A stretch of DNA of 64,000 nucleotides from the NCBI GenBank assembly GCA_023634235.1, contig JAMKCF010000002.1:13194091-13258090 (forward strand), given 5' to 3'. This DNA is from Pisaster brevispinus. Taxonomy: Eukaryota > Echinodermata > Asteroidea > Forcipulatida > Asteriidae. The translations under genes were made by a program, and so were the position numbers. The first letter of the stretch is position 1. Every line of letters starts with the position of its first letter. Under the pieces are notes generated by a model, which saw only the letters and a program-made list of their open reading frames with translations, searched no databases and was not told where the DNA came from. This document shows positions 48,831 to 60,545 of this stretch, piece by piece.

Positions 48831-49050
48831 CGTTATATTTGCAATCCATCTACATGTATTATGAAAACTTACTCTGTAAAACGAATAACTTTTACACAAA
48901 ATGAGTAATATTGTAATTTATCTTTATTAAAACTGACAATGGGGGGAAAATAAATCATGAAGCAAAGTACACCGTGTATTTTCTGTAATGTGACTTGGTA
49001 ATTTCGTTGGGGTTTGTGTAGCGTATCTCTTTAAAAAAAATAATAATGCG

Positions 49051-51900
49051 TAAAAGAAAGGTAGCGAATTCGCTGAGCCACAAACGAATGCTGAGTAATC
49101 ATTTTGGCCCTCTTCTTTTTATACCAAAGTTGCAAGAAGAACATAACTATTCATGTGATTTATTAATGTTGCGATCGAGTCCTATTTTTGGTACGAGGCA
49201 AACATTTCCAATGGATTTGAACTGGGGTGATCCACGAGAAATTTTGTGCATTACAACTCAACAGATGTCTCCACTAGGATGCATGACAAAGTGTGGTCTA
49301 GACTTGTGGGAAAAGTCGTTGAATGTTTGTCGCGATCCGACTCTCTCCGCGAAATCTCGCGACACGACCAGTCAACATGACCAGCTAACCGTAGCCGTAG
49401 CTGTAGCCGCCAATTCGAACACAGCCACTAGCGTTGATAGGGGTAAACTTAAAATTAAAAAATTACAGCATTTTAATATAAAAAAATAGGTCTACAACTC
49501 TGGGGGTTTGAACTTTATAACACGACAGTAACGATGCAAAAGGACAGTATTGTTATTGTTTTGTGATATCAATTAGATGCATGCACTATTTGGCTGGTGC
49601 AAGTGTGTGGGTGACTCAATCAGACCCTCTTGCTCTATGATGATTAGACCTAGGCCTACAATTAATCCGTTGTTTTGGTTGGACCAGGAGTGGACGGTAT
49701 CAATGCCTTTTCTATTCGTCCTTGCCATGCGCCATTGTAACTGATTGGTATGGCACCCGGTACAGTCAGAGAATTAGCATACAACCTATTCGCTAGTCTT
49801 GGTTCCAAGACATTCGCATGGATCAATTCCAACAACAGAATGAGTCACTATCCATCGTTGGTAGTTCGCACCGAAATGGATCAATTCAAACAACAGAGGG
49901 CGTCACTTTCCTAGGTTCGATTTCCAGCTTCCACAACAAACAGTCAAACAGACCGACAGACAGACAGAGTCAACCGAAATGATTTCAAGAAGAAAGCGCG
50001 CCCTCTGTAGGGTATGAGATAGTGACGTCTTGGACCAAGACTACCATGTCGGTAGAAATAGTAAGTGCTGGATCTTGATCCTTCCTTCCGCAATGCCGGT
50101 CATGATGAGTTGTTGACCTTCTAATAAAGCTCTTTTTTATCTTTGGTTGTCCGTGCAGCCCTCGTCCATTGATTAACACATCCATGCTGAAAAACACCGT
50201 TCACGTTATTTGTTTGTACAATACATCGGGGCACAAGGTCCAGCAGGAAAAATAACAGGTGGTATAGTTATCAAGCCAATCCGTGGCATGACTCAAGGGG
50301 AACACGTCGTCCCCCCCCCCCAATTTGGAATCTGGGTTTTTGAGAATGAAAATTACAACAACAATGCTATATTTGTTAAGCCTCCATGTGATAATTTCAA
50401 TATTTTTTAGACTGCTATTTTTCTATTTACACGCAGACAATGTTGGTTTGTTTTTTACCTAACACGTCAGATAATCTTACAACAAAAATAGTAACCAAAA
50501 GTCAAAGAGCGCTGATGAACGGGGCTTCAAACAGAATCCACAGAATTGGCCACAGCAAGAACGAAAGGAAAAAAGTGCACCTGTTTGCATCCGTAAAGTT
50601 TTTTCCCTATTGATAATTAAAGTTTCTTCGCTGTGCATAGTTAATTGTCAGTCACGGTCCTGTAGTTTTATTTTAATTTAGCAATGAGGTTTTTACTTGG
50701 CTTTCCGCTATAAAGCAGGCCTTGCATTACACTCGGAGGCCTCTCGAATTGCCCCTGGTCTTGGCCTTTGGTGCTCCTTCAAAAGTTTCTCATAGACTTT
50801 AAGATTCACCAATGGAAGTGCCCTTTGCACAATGAAGATGGCCGTGCCCTCTCAAAGATGAGATTCCAGGCCCGTGCGAAAAGCTCTATAAATGATTTGG
50901 CACAGTCCACCCACAGCAGGCTCGTTGGAACACGGTCCTTGCTCAACGGTTGCATAAATATAAGAGCTGTCGTTCCAACCATGGAGATAGATTGTGTTGG
51001 TGGTACCATGGAGGAACGGAACTTTGTGATTGTGTGCCCTTCGTTGTTTAACACATACAGCACTGGTGTTCATTTTCGGTACCTTGTGGAGACCAAGGGG
51101 GAAAGGGGGAAAAACAAAAGGACTCCAAACGGGAATTGAAGACTCGGATACTCCACAAAGAAAATCTTATTTTGTGTACACGTTTAGTGTACGGAAACAG
51201 GAAAGAACAATAGAATGCACCACATGTACTTTTGAGAATGCGTGGACTAGCTTTACAATTGTGTTTCCATTATGTGAGTTTTTGATATTTGTTTATAAAT
51301 GTTCTAACATTGTTTTTATTTTTTTCGGGGATTGCTCTTTTAGACAGTGATTTAGTTCGCTTTTGGACAATTCCTAAATAGGCTGATGTCTGTTTCCCTG
51401 TATTTCCATTATATTCCTCGGTTTTCCCCTATGATTTTCCACATTATTCCCCATTCCTCTTGTAATGTTTTTTTACAGTCTGACCCTTATTGCAAGACCC
51501 CAATCTGATACTGTCCCCATGGCTACCCACCTGTGTCCTATCAAACAATCACCAAACGTGTTTACAGATAAATCACGTGAATGGTGATTAGGGCCTACAG
51601 CTGGCAAGGTTTCTCAGAAACAAAAACAACGCGACTGGTAAACATTCTTGAGTAATCACCATAGCTTATGTCAGTCACAACGGCATGCCGGGTGACAGTG
51701 ACTCAACACCGGGTGTGCGCCGCCACAGACAACCCCATGAGGGGGTGGTGGAGGCGGGTCTTGTCGGCAACCCAAGGCCTTCAGGTCACGACCGTAGGTC
51801 ACCAGTCACCGAATGACGTCAACACATCCTGGTTTCTCGCTAAACAGTACGAGACAAATCTTATTATAATTATAAGGAACTCAGCGGGCTGTCAACCCTG
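49051..51900. other. Gene-free stretch with inverted repeats
   Basis: An imperfect inverted-repeat element spans 49,793-50,044: CTAGTCTTGGTTCCAAGAC at the left mirrors GTCTTGGACCAAGACTAC at the right, with GAGTCACTATCC and GATAGTGACGTC further in. Positions 50,700-51,070 are open on both strands and contain phrases (ATTACACTCGGAGGCCTC, GGAAGTGCCCTTTGCACAAT) that I associate with dispersed repeats, not a gene. No convincing exon is seen. Confidence 0.45.
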
Positions 51901-51914
51901 GTGTCGTAGCACCG

Positions 51915-52060
51915 CATATAAAGCGGCAGTGACAATAAAGTCATCACTTTCCTCGAGTTCGTCGAGACATCAACTCCAGGCAAGTATCCTAGCCAGCAGA
52001 GTTTGCTTCTTTTTGTGTCACAGTCGTCTAAGAAGTGCTGGATCTTGAAGTGTTTATAAG
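51915..52060 (+). promoter_or_regulatory. Possible TATA promoter and noncoding first exon
   Basis: GCATATAAAG at 51,914-51,923 is a good TATA box. About 120 bp beyond a start site expected near 51,945, AAG|GTAAGG forms a strong donor (about 52,061). The next good acceptor before a coding start is TTGCCACAG at 55,293, 15 bases before the ATG at 55,309. It could therefore be the first exon of the secreted acidic protein gene. The link is an inference. Confidence 0.3.
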
Positions 52061-53151
52061 GTAAGGCTTTTCTCCTTTGTCCCCTCGGTGCGGTCCTTTG
52101 ATTGCTCTTTATAATTGTTTTAGTCAAGAGCGTTGAGTTTCCATATGTGTCTTGTTGAACCATCTCTATGCTTGAACTTATAAAAAAAAAGCTCATCAAA
52201 TATTTGTCACTGGTGTGGATTAGAAGGAAAACCAGGGGGAAAGTTTGCGGTATGTTCGTCACATGGTCACATCATGGAGGAAGGAAATACAGTTCCTTCC
52301 TCTCCATTATGAGATATGGTGGACTCATTACTATGACACTATCAGCTTTTGGGTAAATTTGTCTGTAGTACACACCCAAACCACTGCACTCGTAGTATTT
52401 CGAAAAGGCTAATGGTCGCATGGAGTAGGAACTTGGGACCGATTTCACAGTGCTGATTACCACTTTGGGGGGGGGGGGGTTGGAGGGGGTGTAGGGATGT
52501 CCTCAAACAGTAGCACTTATTTCCGTATGACCTAAAATGTTGAGAACTTTAAACAGTCCTTACAAGGAGGGTACCTTTGGTAATTAGTCCAAAACAATTA
52601 ATGACCATGAACAGTTTTGGGACATAGAGCACTGGGGAGCAACCGCAAAACATTGTAAGAAACGACACCCGTTGAAGTGTAGTGTAGTCTTAGGGATAGG
52701 GGTAACTTTCATCAACAAAATTGAATCTGAGAAAGGTTTTAGGCATCTGAAAATGAAAGCACACAACTCTACGCAACAAGGGTGTGTTTTTTTCTTTCAT
52801 TATTTCCGTGCAGCTTCGATGACCAATACATGTAGTTGTTTGAGCCCAATTTTTCACAGGTTTGTTATTTTATGCATACGGTGTTGGTAGGGATACACCA
52901 AGTGAGGATACAGGTCTTTGAAAATTACCAATACCAGAGCTGAATTGGGACAATTTTAAGATTTGATTTTTTTTTTTGAAAGCTTGAAAATTCTTGAAAA
53001 GCTGGAAAAATTCTTGAGCCTTGACTTGAGTCTTGAAACAGAATAACATCAACTAATCATCAACCAACAAATTTATATCTCTTCGATCTTCCGCCAAATG
53101 ACGGTGATTTAATTGGTTTAATCAGGTCTATTGTCAAGCAGACAATATTGA

Positions 53152-53260
53152 GGTACGAAGTGACTTGGGTACGAAGTGACCTGGGTATGACATTTTGGGT
53201 ATCGAAGTGACTTGGGTACGAAGTGACTTGGGTACGAAGTGACTTGGGTACGAAGTGACC
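53152..53260. repeat. 16-bp minisatellite
   Basis: The unit GGTACGAAGTGACTTG repeats head to tail about six to seven times, with one variant stretch in the middle (ACCTGGGTATGACATTTTGG). There are no spacers, so it is a plain minisatellite. Confidence 0.9.
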
Positions 53261-53574
53261 GACAACGGCCAAAAGTATCCACTACAGTACATACAGTTTA
53301 TCACAACACCATGCACACCGTCTCAATTATACACTGAGTCCCGGGAAATAATCGGTACATACTTTAGAAACATTCACTCTCTACATTACACCATGCAAAC
53401 ACCAAGCAAGAAACAACTGTGTTTATTATAAGTTACCAGTTGAGTGTGATTTTCCGCTGAGAGATTTCATTTTGTTGAATGTTATTGTGGCACCATGTGT
53501 ATTGAGTTGGAAAGTGCGTTTGAAGAGAATGTTATCGTTCCGTCCCAACTTTAGAAATGTCCATTGTATGGATG

Positions 53575-53790
53575 GGGCCGGTCCCAACTTGAGTGTTTCA
53601 GTTGGGATGGCTCAGTATAGTGTAGCTCAGTCGGGGACGGCCCAACTGGGATTTAATCCATCACACGCAAGCAGTACTGCTAGTGGTGGTCGCAATAACA
53701 TCCAGTGGTTCACTGCTTGGCGACAGACGCCTTGATCACAGCTTTTAGTTGAGCCGGCCCAACTGTAACACTCAGGTTGGAAACGGTCAC
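53575..53790. repeat. Inverted-repeat element
   Basis: GGTCCCAACTTGAGTGTTTC and AGTTGGGATGGCTCAG at the left are mirrored by GAGCCGGCCCAACTG and TAACACTCAGGTTGGAAAC at the right. The core contains a CAGCTCAGT-like run and no frame. Confidence 0.6.
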
Positions 53791-54039
53791 ACGGCAAGCT
53801 GTGACAGATAAGATCTGTCCATCATGTACATTGAATCAATGTGTATTTACTTAGTTTCTGACACATATTACTGCCGAACCAACTACATGTACAAAAAAAT
53901 GTACATTCCGCAAAGTAAAACTATGACTGAGAAACTAAAAGTAAATACAAATTTACAGACAACCACGTTCGACAACAGGGGCAACAGCAGGGTGCACCTT
54001 AACTAAATAAACTACCATAGCATGCAGTGCAAAACGCTA

Positions 54040-54945
54040 GAAATAAACACAAATAAAACTATTCAGAAATAATTTTACAAAAAGTCTCACGGCCTTTTGA
54101 CAGAGAAGGGACAATTATTCATTGACTCTTGAACTTTAATTTTCTGATCAATTTGATATGGGGAGTTATTCTCCCTTCAAATAAAAACACCTTTACACCG
54201 TGTTTTATTTTCCAAACGTCCGACCATCAATCTTGAAAAAATGTCCTTACACCTCTTTGGCAAACAGCTAGGACACATTTTTTCAGGGCCTATGTCATCC
54301 AAAATACCTCAGGTCGGGAGTCGACAACCCCCCAGGTCACAATTAGTTGTTTTTTTACACTACAACCCTTTCATTGAACCCTTAAATCCGTTAGTTTAGA
54401 TAATTTTTTGAGTACCTACAAACAATTAATGAGGCCGACGCTCTGTTTACTCCCTGTTAAATGGGGTGCAACCCAGCAGGGCGACGCCCAGGTACACACA
54501 TCGAAATGGCTACTTATCATAGCTAAGGGTGCACCCCACTAATTAAGGAGAAAACAGAGCGACGGCCTCTTTTCTATTTTGAAGGCCCTCGAAATATTCT
54601 GTATACTAGTCAGGTTTGTGTGCAAAACAAGAGGTACAGTGTAAAATGCTGCCCAATTGTGTGGGGGCTGTTGGCTTCCAAATGGATGATCCTATCACCC
54701 CCGAGGTGTCGGGACATTTCTTTTTTCAAAGATTGATGCTCGGATGTTTGGAAATTTGGGTAGGGGTGTTTTTATTTGGAGGGGGACTAACTCGACGGGC
54801 ATTGGGACTCCCCGTATCAAATTGAGCAGAGGATAAAAACTCAAGAGTCAATGAATAATTTTCCATTTACTGTTAGTGTAAAAAATAATATATAAAAAAA
54901 CTGTGAGACTTCTAAGTATTTTTAAAAAGTATTCATGAATAGTTG
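54040..54945. repeat. Imperfect 0.9-kb palindrome (long foldback)
   Basis: Words on the left recur in reverse complement on the right in mirrored order: AAAGTCTCAC with GTGAGACTTC, TTATTCATTGACTCTTGA with TCAAGAGTCAATGAATAA, CAATTTGATATGGGGAG with CTCCCCGTATCAAATTG, AAATAAAAACACC with GGTGTTTTTATTT, and GAGGCCGACGCTCTG with CAGAGCGACGGCCTC at the centre (54,431-54,569). All pairs are centred near 54,490, so this is one large foldback. Confidence 0.8.
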
Positions 54946-55308
54946 GCTTTTTACACTGTGTGTTACGAGAGCTTATTTAGCGGGGTGAACCCTTAATGTG
55001 AACTTGCTTATCACACGTTTGGAGGCGCACTCCCGCGTTCAAATAAACAGGGCTTGACCAAATAAGCATTACACATTTCTGTTTGCTTTTAAAGATGTTT
55101 CCTATGAAAGAATTATAGATTGAGTGGCGCTGACTGACTGATTAGCGTCACTTTCATGGCATTAGTAAACATCTTCTATTGCCTGACTGATGTGTCCACC
55201 TTGAACGGTTTGTTATTTCTACCCCCTTTGTTTATCGAATAATTTTGGCTTTTATGTTTTCTAAATCTCATTCTTAATTTGTGTTTGCCACAGACGCGGG
55301 TGTCCACA

Positions 55309-57306
55309 ATGGCGGTGCTGACTGTTTGCAAGAGTTCACTCGTCCTTCTGGTGATGTTCCTTCTCGGCCATCATAGAGTCCAAACCCTCAAACTGAACAA
55401 TGAAGTTCTCTCGTTCGTAGACACCGACTATTCCGTCGATACGGAACACGGCAGTTCTCATCAAGATTCGTCATCATACCACTCTATGGAAGATGATCAC
55501 AATGATTACAGTGATTCTGACGATGATGATCATGACGATGATGATCATGACGATGACGATCATGACGATGACGATCATGACGATGATGATGCTTCATCAA
55601 TAGAACTATCGTTTCTGCAGGCCGAGTCATCTGATTCTGATGATGATCCGGACTTCGTTCCGTCAGATGATTATCTGCCTGAAAACTCTTCGAGTACCTC
55701 ATCCGATGACTACGAGTCGGTAGATCCGGACTTCGTCCCATCAGAAATTGATTTGACCAACAACTCTGATACATTCTCCCATGACTACGAGTCGGTAGAT
55801 CCGGACTTCGTCCCATCAGAAATTGATTTGACCAACAACTCTCCGAGTTCGTCGTCTGATGACTACGAGTCGGAAGATCCGTCAATTGATCAGTCAGATG
55901 ACGATCTGTCGGTTGAACAGTCTGAAGACTACGATTCGGAAGATCCGGACTTCGTCCCATCAGAAATTGATTTGACCAACAACTCTCCGAGTTCGTCGTC
56001 TGATGACTACGAGTCGGAAGATCCGTCAATTGATCAGTCAGATGACGATCTGTCGGTTGAACAGTCTGAAGACTACGATTCGGAAGATCCTGCATTTGTC
56101 CCTTCAGAGGACGAGTACAGCAGTACGGATGACCGTTTGGACTTGGTTCCGAAGCAGATCCGTACGTCATCCAGACGTCACCCAGCCGTATTCGCCGATC
56201 GGCAAGAGACACGTGGCCTTGGTTTCATTCCAAGCACCCAGTTGAAAGAGCATGCCAAAGATGAGACATCCAAAAGGCGCGGGAAACAGTGGGGTGGTTC
56301 ACCTTCACCCCGACGGTTGATTGAAATTAGACAAGCAGACACTGAGTATTTTGATCTGTACCTCTGCGGACAATTTCTTGACATCACTGATGATGACACC
56401 AATCGTTTCGCAGTGTTGGGTTTTAACTACGCAGGTCGTTCTCAGCCATTTCTTCCCTGTCAGGACCCATCCTCTACTAGAAAAACTGTGAATTACCTGT
56501 ACCGTACTCAAACAGACGACCTAAATGCTTTTCAACAAATAGTTCGCGATTTACCAGCAACCTGGCAAAAGTACATGGCCGAGAAAGGCTCGGCCCCAAG
56601 GACAGTCCATCTCTTCACTTTCAACGCACCGGCAAATGTGACTGATGTTGCCAAGTTTCTCCAGTTGCGGACTTCGGAACCTTACAGCTCGGCTCGTTTC
56701 ATCCTTGGCTATGTCAACCAAAGACTAGAGACGGAACACGGAGATGGCAATCCATCTGGCTTGGACCGAGACTTCGTTGATTTACTGGATGAGTTAAAGA
56801 GAGCCAGGGTGGACGCAGTCCGAGTTTGCGGTCGGTGCCTGAAAATGGCGGGTTACCCGGTAGGAGGGCGCAGACGCAACACCATGCGATACGGCATGTC
56901 GGCTCGTCCATGGCCAACTAACTCGCAATGCCGCACCGATCAAGAAGAGAACATTCCAGGCGCAGTCTTCTCCAAAAAGACATGCAATAGCTTCCAGAAG
57001 TCCGTTGCAAAGTGTGTTGTCCGATCGTTGGACCGTCGCTTCTCTAGAGAGGATGACGTCACCGGAGACACTTTCTCCGGTCAGGGCACCAACGAAGCGC
57101 TGCAACGTAAACTGGGTGACGTCACGAGATTGTGTATAAGAGATAAACGCTGTTGGAGAAGGCAAAGTGCATCAATTCGTGACCTGTACGCGCCTTCCGT
57201 AGTAGTCCCAGATAGTCATCGTCGAGGTGGCACAAAGTTGGATTTCGGCAAAATACTAGAAAGATGTGCTTCCGGAGCCAGCAAACTGCCACTTGACATT
57301 TTGTAG
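55309..57306 (+). CDS. Secreted Asp/Ser-rich repeat protein, unknown family
   Basis: The ATG at 55,309 (ACAATGG context) follows an acceptor at 55,293 and opens a 665-residue frame. Residues 1-25 (MAVLTVCKSSLVLLVMFLLG) are a clear signal peptide with no later membrane segment. Residues about 70-95 are (H)DDDD repeats. Residues about 108-275 are acidic Ser/Asp/Glu repeats built on DPDFVPSEIDLTNNS and DYESEDPSIDQSDDDLS, including a 144-bp unit copied almost exactly (55,798-55,941 and 55,942-56,085). Residues about 280-665 look globular, with ten Cys including VCGRC and LCIRDKRC, so extracellular disulfides are likely. The acidic part should bind Ca2+; a matrix or mineral-associated role is possible but not shown. 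I do not recognise the C-terminal domain. Confidence 0.85.
   Translation: MAVLTVCKSSLVLLVMFLLGHHRVQTLKLNNEVLSFVDTDYSVDTEHGSSHQDSSSYHSMEDDHNDYSDSDDDDHDDDDHDDDDHDDDDHDDDDASSIELSFLQAESSDSDDDPDFVPSDDYLPENSSSTSSDDYESVDPDFVPSEIDLTNNSDTFSHDYESVDPDFVPSEIDLTNNSPSSSSDDYESEDPSIDQSDDDLSVEQSEDYDSEDPDFVPSEIDLTNNSPSSSSDDYESEDPSIDQSDDDLSVEQSEDYDSEDPAFVPSEDEYSSTDDRLDLVPKQIRTSSRRHPAVFADRQETRGLGFIPSTQLKEHAKDETSKRRGKQWGGSPSPRRLIEIRQADTEYFDLYLCGQFLDITDDDTNRFAVLGFNYAGRSQPFLPCQDPSSTRKTVNYLYRTQTDDLNAFQQIVRDLPATWQKYMAEKGSAPRTVHLFTFNAPANVTDVAKFLQLRTSEPYSSARFILGYVNQRLETEHGDGNPSGLDRDFVDLLDELKRARVDAVRVCGRCLKMAGYPVGGRRRNTMRYGMSARPWPTNSQCRTDQEENIPGAVFSKKTCNSFQKSVAKCVVRSLDRRFSREDDVTGDTFSGQGTNEALQRKLGDVTRLCIRDKRCWRRQSASIRDLYAPSVVVPDSHRRGGTKLDFGKILERCASGASKLPLDIL
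55798..56085 (+). repeat. Two 144-bp coding tandem repeats
   Basis: The two copies are identical as far as I can read, starting GATCCGGACTTCGTCCCATC. Partial units precede them at about 55,647 and 55,726, and a degenerate one follows at 56,086. The 48-codon length keeps frame, so copy-number change would be tolerated. Confidence 0.9.
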
Positions 57307-57443
57307 ACACTTCAGACGTCATCGAGTGATAAAGACAGTAAAATAGAAGAAGACTGTGGGACTCTAGGTGGCAGCACACCTACCACTTAATTTTTATATT
57401 TTCGACATAGTTTTGAGCATGCGCACGTTCCAACGTACAATGC

Positions 57444-57861
57444 ATAAGCCATTTGCGAGTAAGATTTGAATAATGTCTAGTAAAAAAAACTTGCTTAATC
57501 ACAAGCTTAATGTTGAATCCCTCAGACGGTAGAGATAATTGCCATGTCAATCTATTCGGGGCAAGCTGTTGTATAGTAACCTCCAGATGAGCAAACCGTG
57601 GTACCATTGTGCCATACATCTACACATTGGAAATGGAAACTTTTCTATTCTTATGTATACATGTACACATTTTCTTTCATGCGGTTAAGTCCTAACATTA
57701 ATAGCAACAATTCGCCGTCTCTGCCAAAACTACGCCGCAGCTTGCCCCGAGTCACGTGACTGTCGATATAGTCTGATGAAATCCAAACAAGCATTATTTT
57801 GTGACTATTAAGCAAGTCATTGTACCAGACATTATTCTAACATATCTCGCAAATGGCTTAT
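57444..57861. mobile_element. 418-bp foldback element
   Basis: ATAAGCCATTTGCGAG at the left mirrors CTCGCAAATGGCTTAT at the right, and AATAATGTCTAGTA mirrors TACCAGACATTATT. Further in, ACTTGCTTAATCACAAGC mirrors a GTGACTATTAAGCAAGT word. The ends sit in TA-rich context, compatible with a TA duplication. It is non-coding. Confidence 0.7.
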
Positions 57862-58530
57862 TTATAACCTAGTAAGTCTGCCGCCACCACCAATCGTTCC
57901 CAAAATCACCCATTAAAAATATCAGTAATTTTATGTACCCAGCCATTGACAAGGTACATGTACAAACAGGAAGCATGCGCAGAGGCCAAATGTCATGACC
58001 CTTCATTAGCTCAATTTTTACAAATCTTCAATATGGAAAAGTGCTTTGCGTTATTTGCATCTTCTAGCTAAGCACGAGATAGCCTCGTCGAGTCTGTCAG
58101 TCCAGTGTTCCACCTTGACAGTTGTCCACTGGTCAAATTCTATTTACGGGTTGACTGGAAGTCTGTCTCCGCTGTCTCCCTTGTGGCACGCCGGTCAAAT
58201 TCTAGTTACGGGGTTATTTCCAGGTGGCCCAACTGGCTAGATCAGTACTGAATGAGCATTCCTATTTTATATGAATTATGGACTTAAAAGTGAAACTAAG
58301 CTGACTTGGTTTATAAACTGCAAGCTTATAACTGGTCCTGCCGGCTAGTCACTGAAAAACCTAAGAGCAACCATATCACGAACTATGCACAAAAAGGCAT
58401 CCTTTTATACTAAATGCTGACGGTTGTACTTTTTTTTTAAATCATGTTTTTTATAGGTCACTATTTTTGTAAGATATTGGTGGACGAGTGGAGATAACCT
58501 AGGTTTTGAGTTAGATTTAAATATGTTGCG

Positions 58531-58705
58531 TAGAATGCTGGTCATCTCACCTCCTAGCGAACTCGCCCATTACATGTCGGTAAAGGAGTGTGTGTGTGAC
58601 GGGGCGACTCGGCAATGGGCGAGATATAATTCAAACAGTGGGCGATCTTGCTTGTGGCGACATCGTAGTTATGGGTGATTTTGCTAAGGGGCGAGATGAC
58701 TGGTG
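58531..58705. repeat. Inverted-repeat element with TGGTCATCTC ends, third copy
   Basis: AGAATGCTGGTCATCTC at the left is mirrored by GGGGCGAGATGACTGG at the right; CTCGCCCATTAC and AATGGGCGAG lie inside. It belongs to the family of 13,505-13,618 but is independently inserted. Confidence 0.55.
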
Positions 58706-59309
58706 TAATCAGTTAGATTGTAATCAATGCGTGTAACACAATGTCCACTTAAAATGTTTATCTTGAATGTTTACTTGGTTCATTTTTTGTTTTCTTTGGG
58801 GGGGGTGGTCAACTTGATTTTTGGAAAGGTATCAAGAACTCAAACATGCAGTTTGAAAAAACACTGTATCAGATTTTTGTGTAGCCCTTTGTTAACACAT
58901 TGTAAGAATGTTTTGTAGTGAACTTGTTTAATACTTAGGTTAAAATACAGAAAGACGGGGTAGTCTATCTCTCAGCAGCCTAGCATTGGGTTTAGTGTGG
59001 ATTTGTTTCATCAAACAAAATGGCTCCTATAAACTTTCTTGAACCCCAAATTAACCATTGCTCATATTGCGATAATGTACAATGATGTCTTTCCTGTTGT
59101 TGTTGTTGTTTTTTGTTTTGTTGGGTTTTTTTTGGGGGGGGGGTTGGGGTGTTGTTTGTTTGTTTTTTGTTTTTTTATATGATATTACCTTTTAAAGTTT
59201 TTTTCTTTTACTCAGATGTGAAATAACAGAATACTTAAAATGCTGAAGAAATAAAAAAGACAATGCAATTAAAGAAGATAATTATTTGTAGTCTGATTAG
59301 TGTTTGAGT

Positions 59310-59560
59310 TGGTGACCTTAGGCCTCGATCAGTGATCTGCCGGTCATTGGTTCGAATCCATGCCAAGTGGTTGAAGGTATGATCACGGTACGACGTTTTT
59401 CCTCATAAATTCAAACAATATACACATTGTTGTAAAACTAATTGACTATACACTATATCCTCAAGCACCAGCTTTGTGCTACACACACTCAGTGGAAATT
59501 CCAACGAGGTGGAATTAAATTGAACGAAATGAAATTAAAGTTTGATTTGGATTCCATCAA
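59310..59560 (+). repeat. Possible tRNA-derived SINE fragment
   Basis: GGTTCGAATCC at 59,348 is a perfect B box, preceded by CAGTGATCTGCCGGTCATT in anticodon-arm position. No good A box is seen, so it is a decayed or truncated element. Confidence 0.4.
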
Positions 59561-60429
59561 GTGATCAATAAAACCGAAGGATCACGTGCCCTCCACTTGA
59601 GTTGTTTTTCTCCCACCCATTTATTAAGCAAAGATGTTATAATGTAACGCCTCTCCATCGATCACGTGATCCCTCGGAATCCCAATAAAAGTTTAATTTA
59701 GTGTACTTTTTAGGATTCTAATAACTCACAATGAAGGCGCCGTCAACGACCGTCGTGCATGGACATTTCGGGCGGGGCTATCCTAAGGGAGTTGTGTAAT
59801 GGGTCTGACGTAGTCAACCGACCGACGTAGCCTACAAGTACACATGTACAATCTAAACCTAAGAACACAAATGGGATATACTTTAGCACTCTAGGTGGCA
59901 GCAGGCGCCAGTAGACTAGTCTACCACACACGTGTGCACGCATTACAGTGTGAATAAAACAACATTACACGTACTGTACATGCAAACATTATGTACACGC
60001 GCGCAGCTGCAGACAATAGAAAAGTTTCTGCTGATGGTGTAGCTGACAAACACTGCGTCACTTCGGGGCGGACCAATTAAAACACAGATCTGGAAAGCTT
60101 ACATCACTGCACGTTTATCCAATGAAACCTTTGTATCCAATGAAAACATTGGGTCAGTGTAAAACCAGTGCCTGTCTTCATCTTTGGCGGATAAAGACAG
60201 GGGACCAGTTTGCCATTGGTCTCGCAGTAGAATAAATAGCAAAACAAGTTCTACACAGCAATGTACTGTAGATGTTTTACACATGGTGTTACCGCAAACT
60301 GAATAAAAATACAGTGCTCTGTTATCATGTACAGGTTTCCCATAATTAAAATATACTAAAGAAATATGCATACAAATATTTTAATTACTCGGGTCAAAGT
60401 TGATGGAACGTGTTGGGTCATCGGTTAAA

Positions 60430-60545
60430 AATGAAACGGCCCAATTAACGTTGAACAAACGTTAATGTAACATTGTTTCAACGTTAACTTGCTAACGTTG
60501 ATTAAACGTTTTGTCAATAACCAAATTTACGTTGAAAAAAAAGTT
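60430..60545. repeat. AACGTT-rich short repeat tract
   Basis: AACGTT or close variants occur about eight times in 115 bp (AACGTTGAACAAACGTTAAT and following), alternately facing each way. This is a simple palindromic-word tract with no coding potential. Confidence 0.65.

Larger units (their letters stand above)
45660..49050. repeat. Decayed downstream flank, copy 3, split by an insertion
   Basis: Positions 45,690-46,270 match about 9,990-10,560, and 48,030-49,010 match about 10,950-12,790 at lower identity than copies 1 and 2 show to each other. Between them (46,870-47,990) lies the repeat nest listed separately. A long T/G homopolymer is at 48,070-48,112. This copy is the oldest or least homogenised of the three. 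Confidence 0.65.
52061..55293. other. Putative intron/upstream region of the acidic protein gene
   Basis: No coding gene is seen. It holds a G13 run at about 52,467, a repeat at 52,777-52,913 related to 18,197-18,306, the 16-bp minisatellite at 53,152, an inverted repeat at 53,575-53,790 and a 0.9-kb palindrome at 54,040-54,945. Confidence 0.4.

Noticed and set aside
49046..49489. 147-codon plus-strand frame
   Set aside because: Its C-terminal VAVAVAAN part is a CGGCTA-type repeat read in frame, and the start overlaps the decayed NLR flank.
50768..51139. Frames open on both strands near 50.8-51.1 kb
   Set aside because: Both strands are open equally, there is no splice context or domain, and the phrases look like a dispersed repeat.
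53152..53260. CRISPR-like array
   Set aside because: The 16-bp units abut with no spacers, and the DNA is eukaryotic.
55279..55308. A start ten codons upstream of the acidic protein ATG
   Set aside because: It would need a TTG start and spans a probable acceptor; the ATG at 55,309 leads directly into a signal peptide.
55484..56212. 242-codon minus-strand frame opposite the acidic repeats
   Set aside because: It arises from the repetitive Asp/Ser codons of the plus-strand gene, reads as His/Arg-rich repeats and has no other support.
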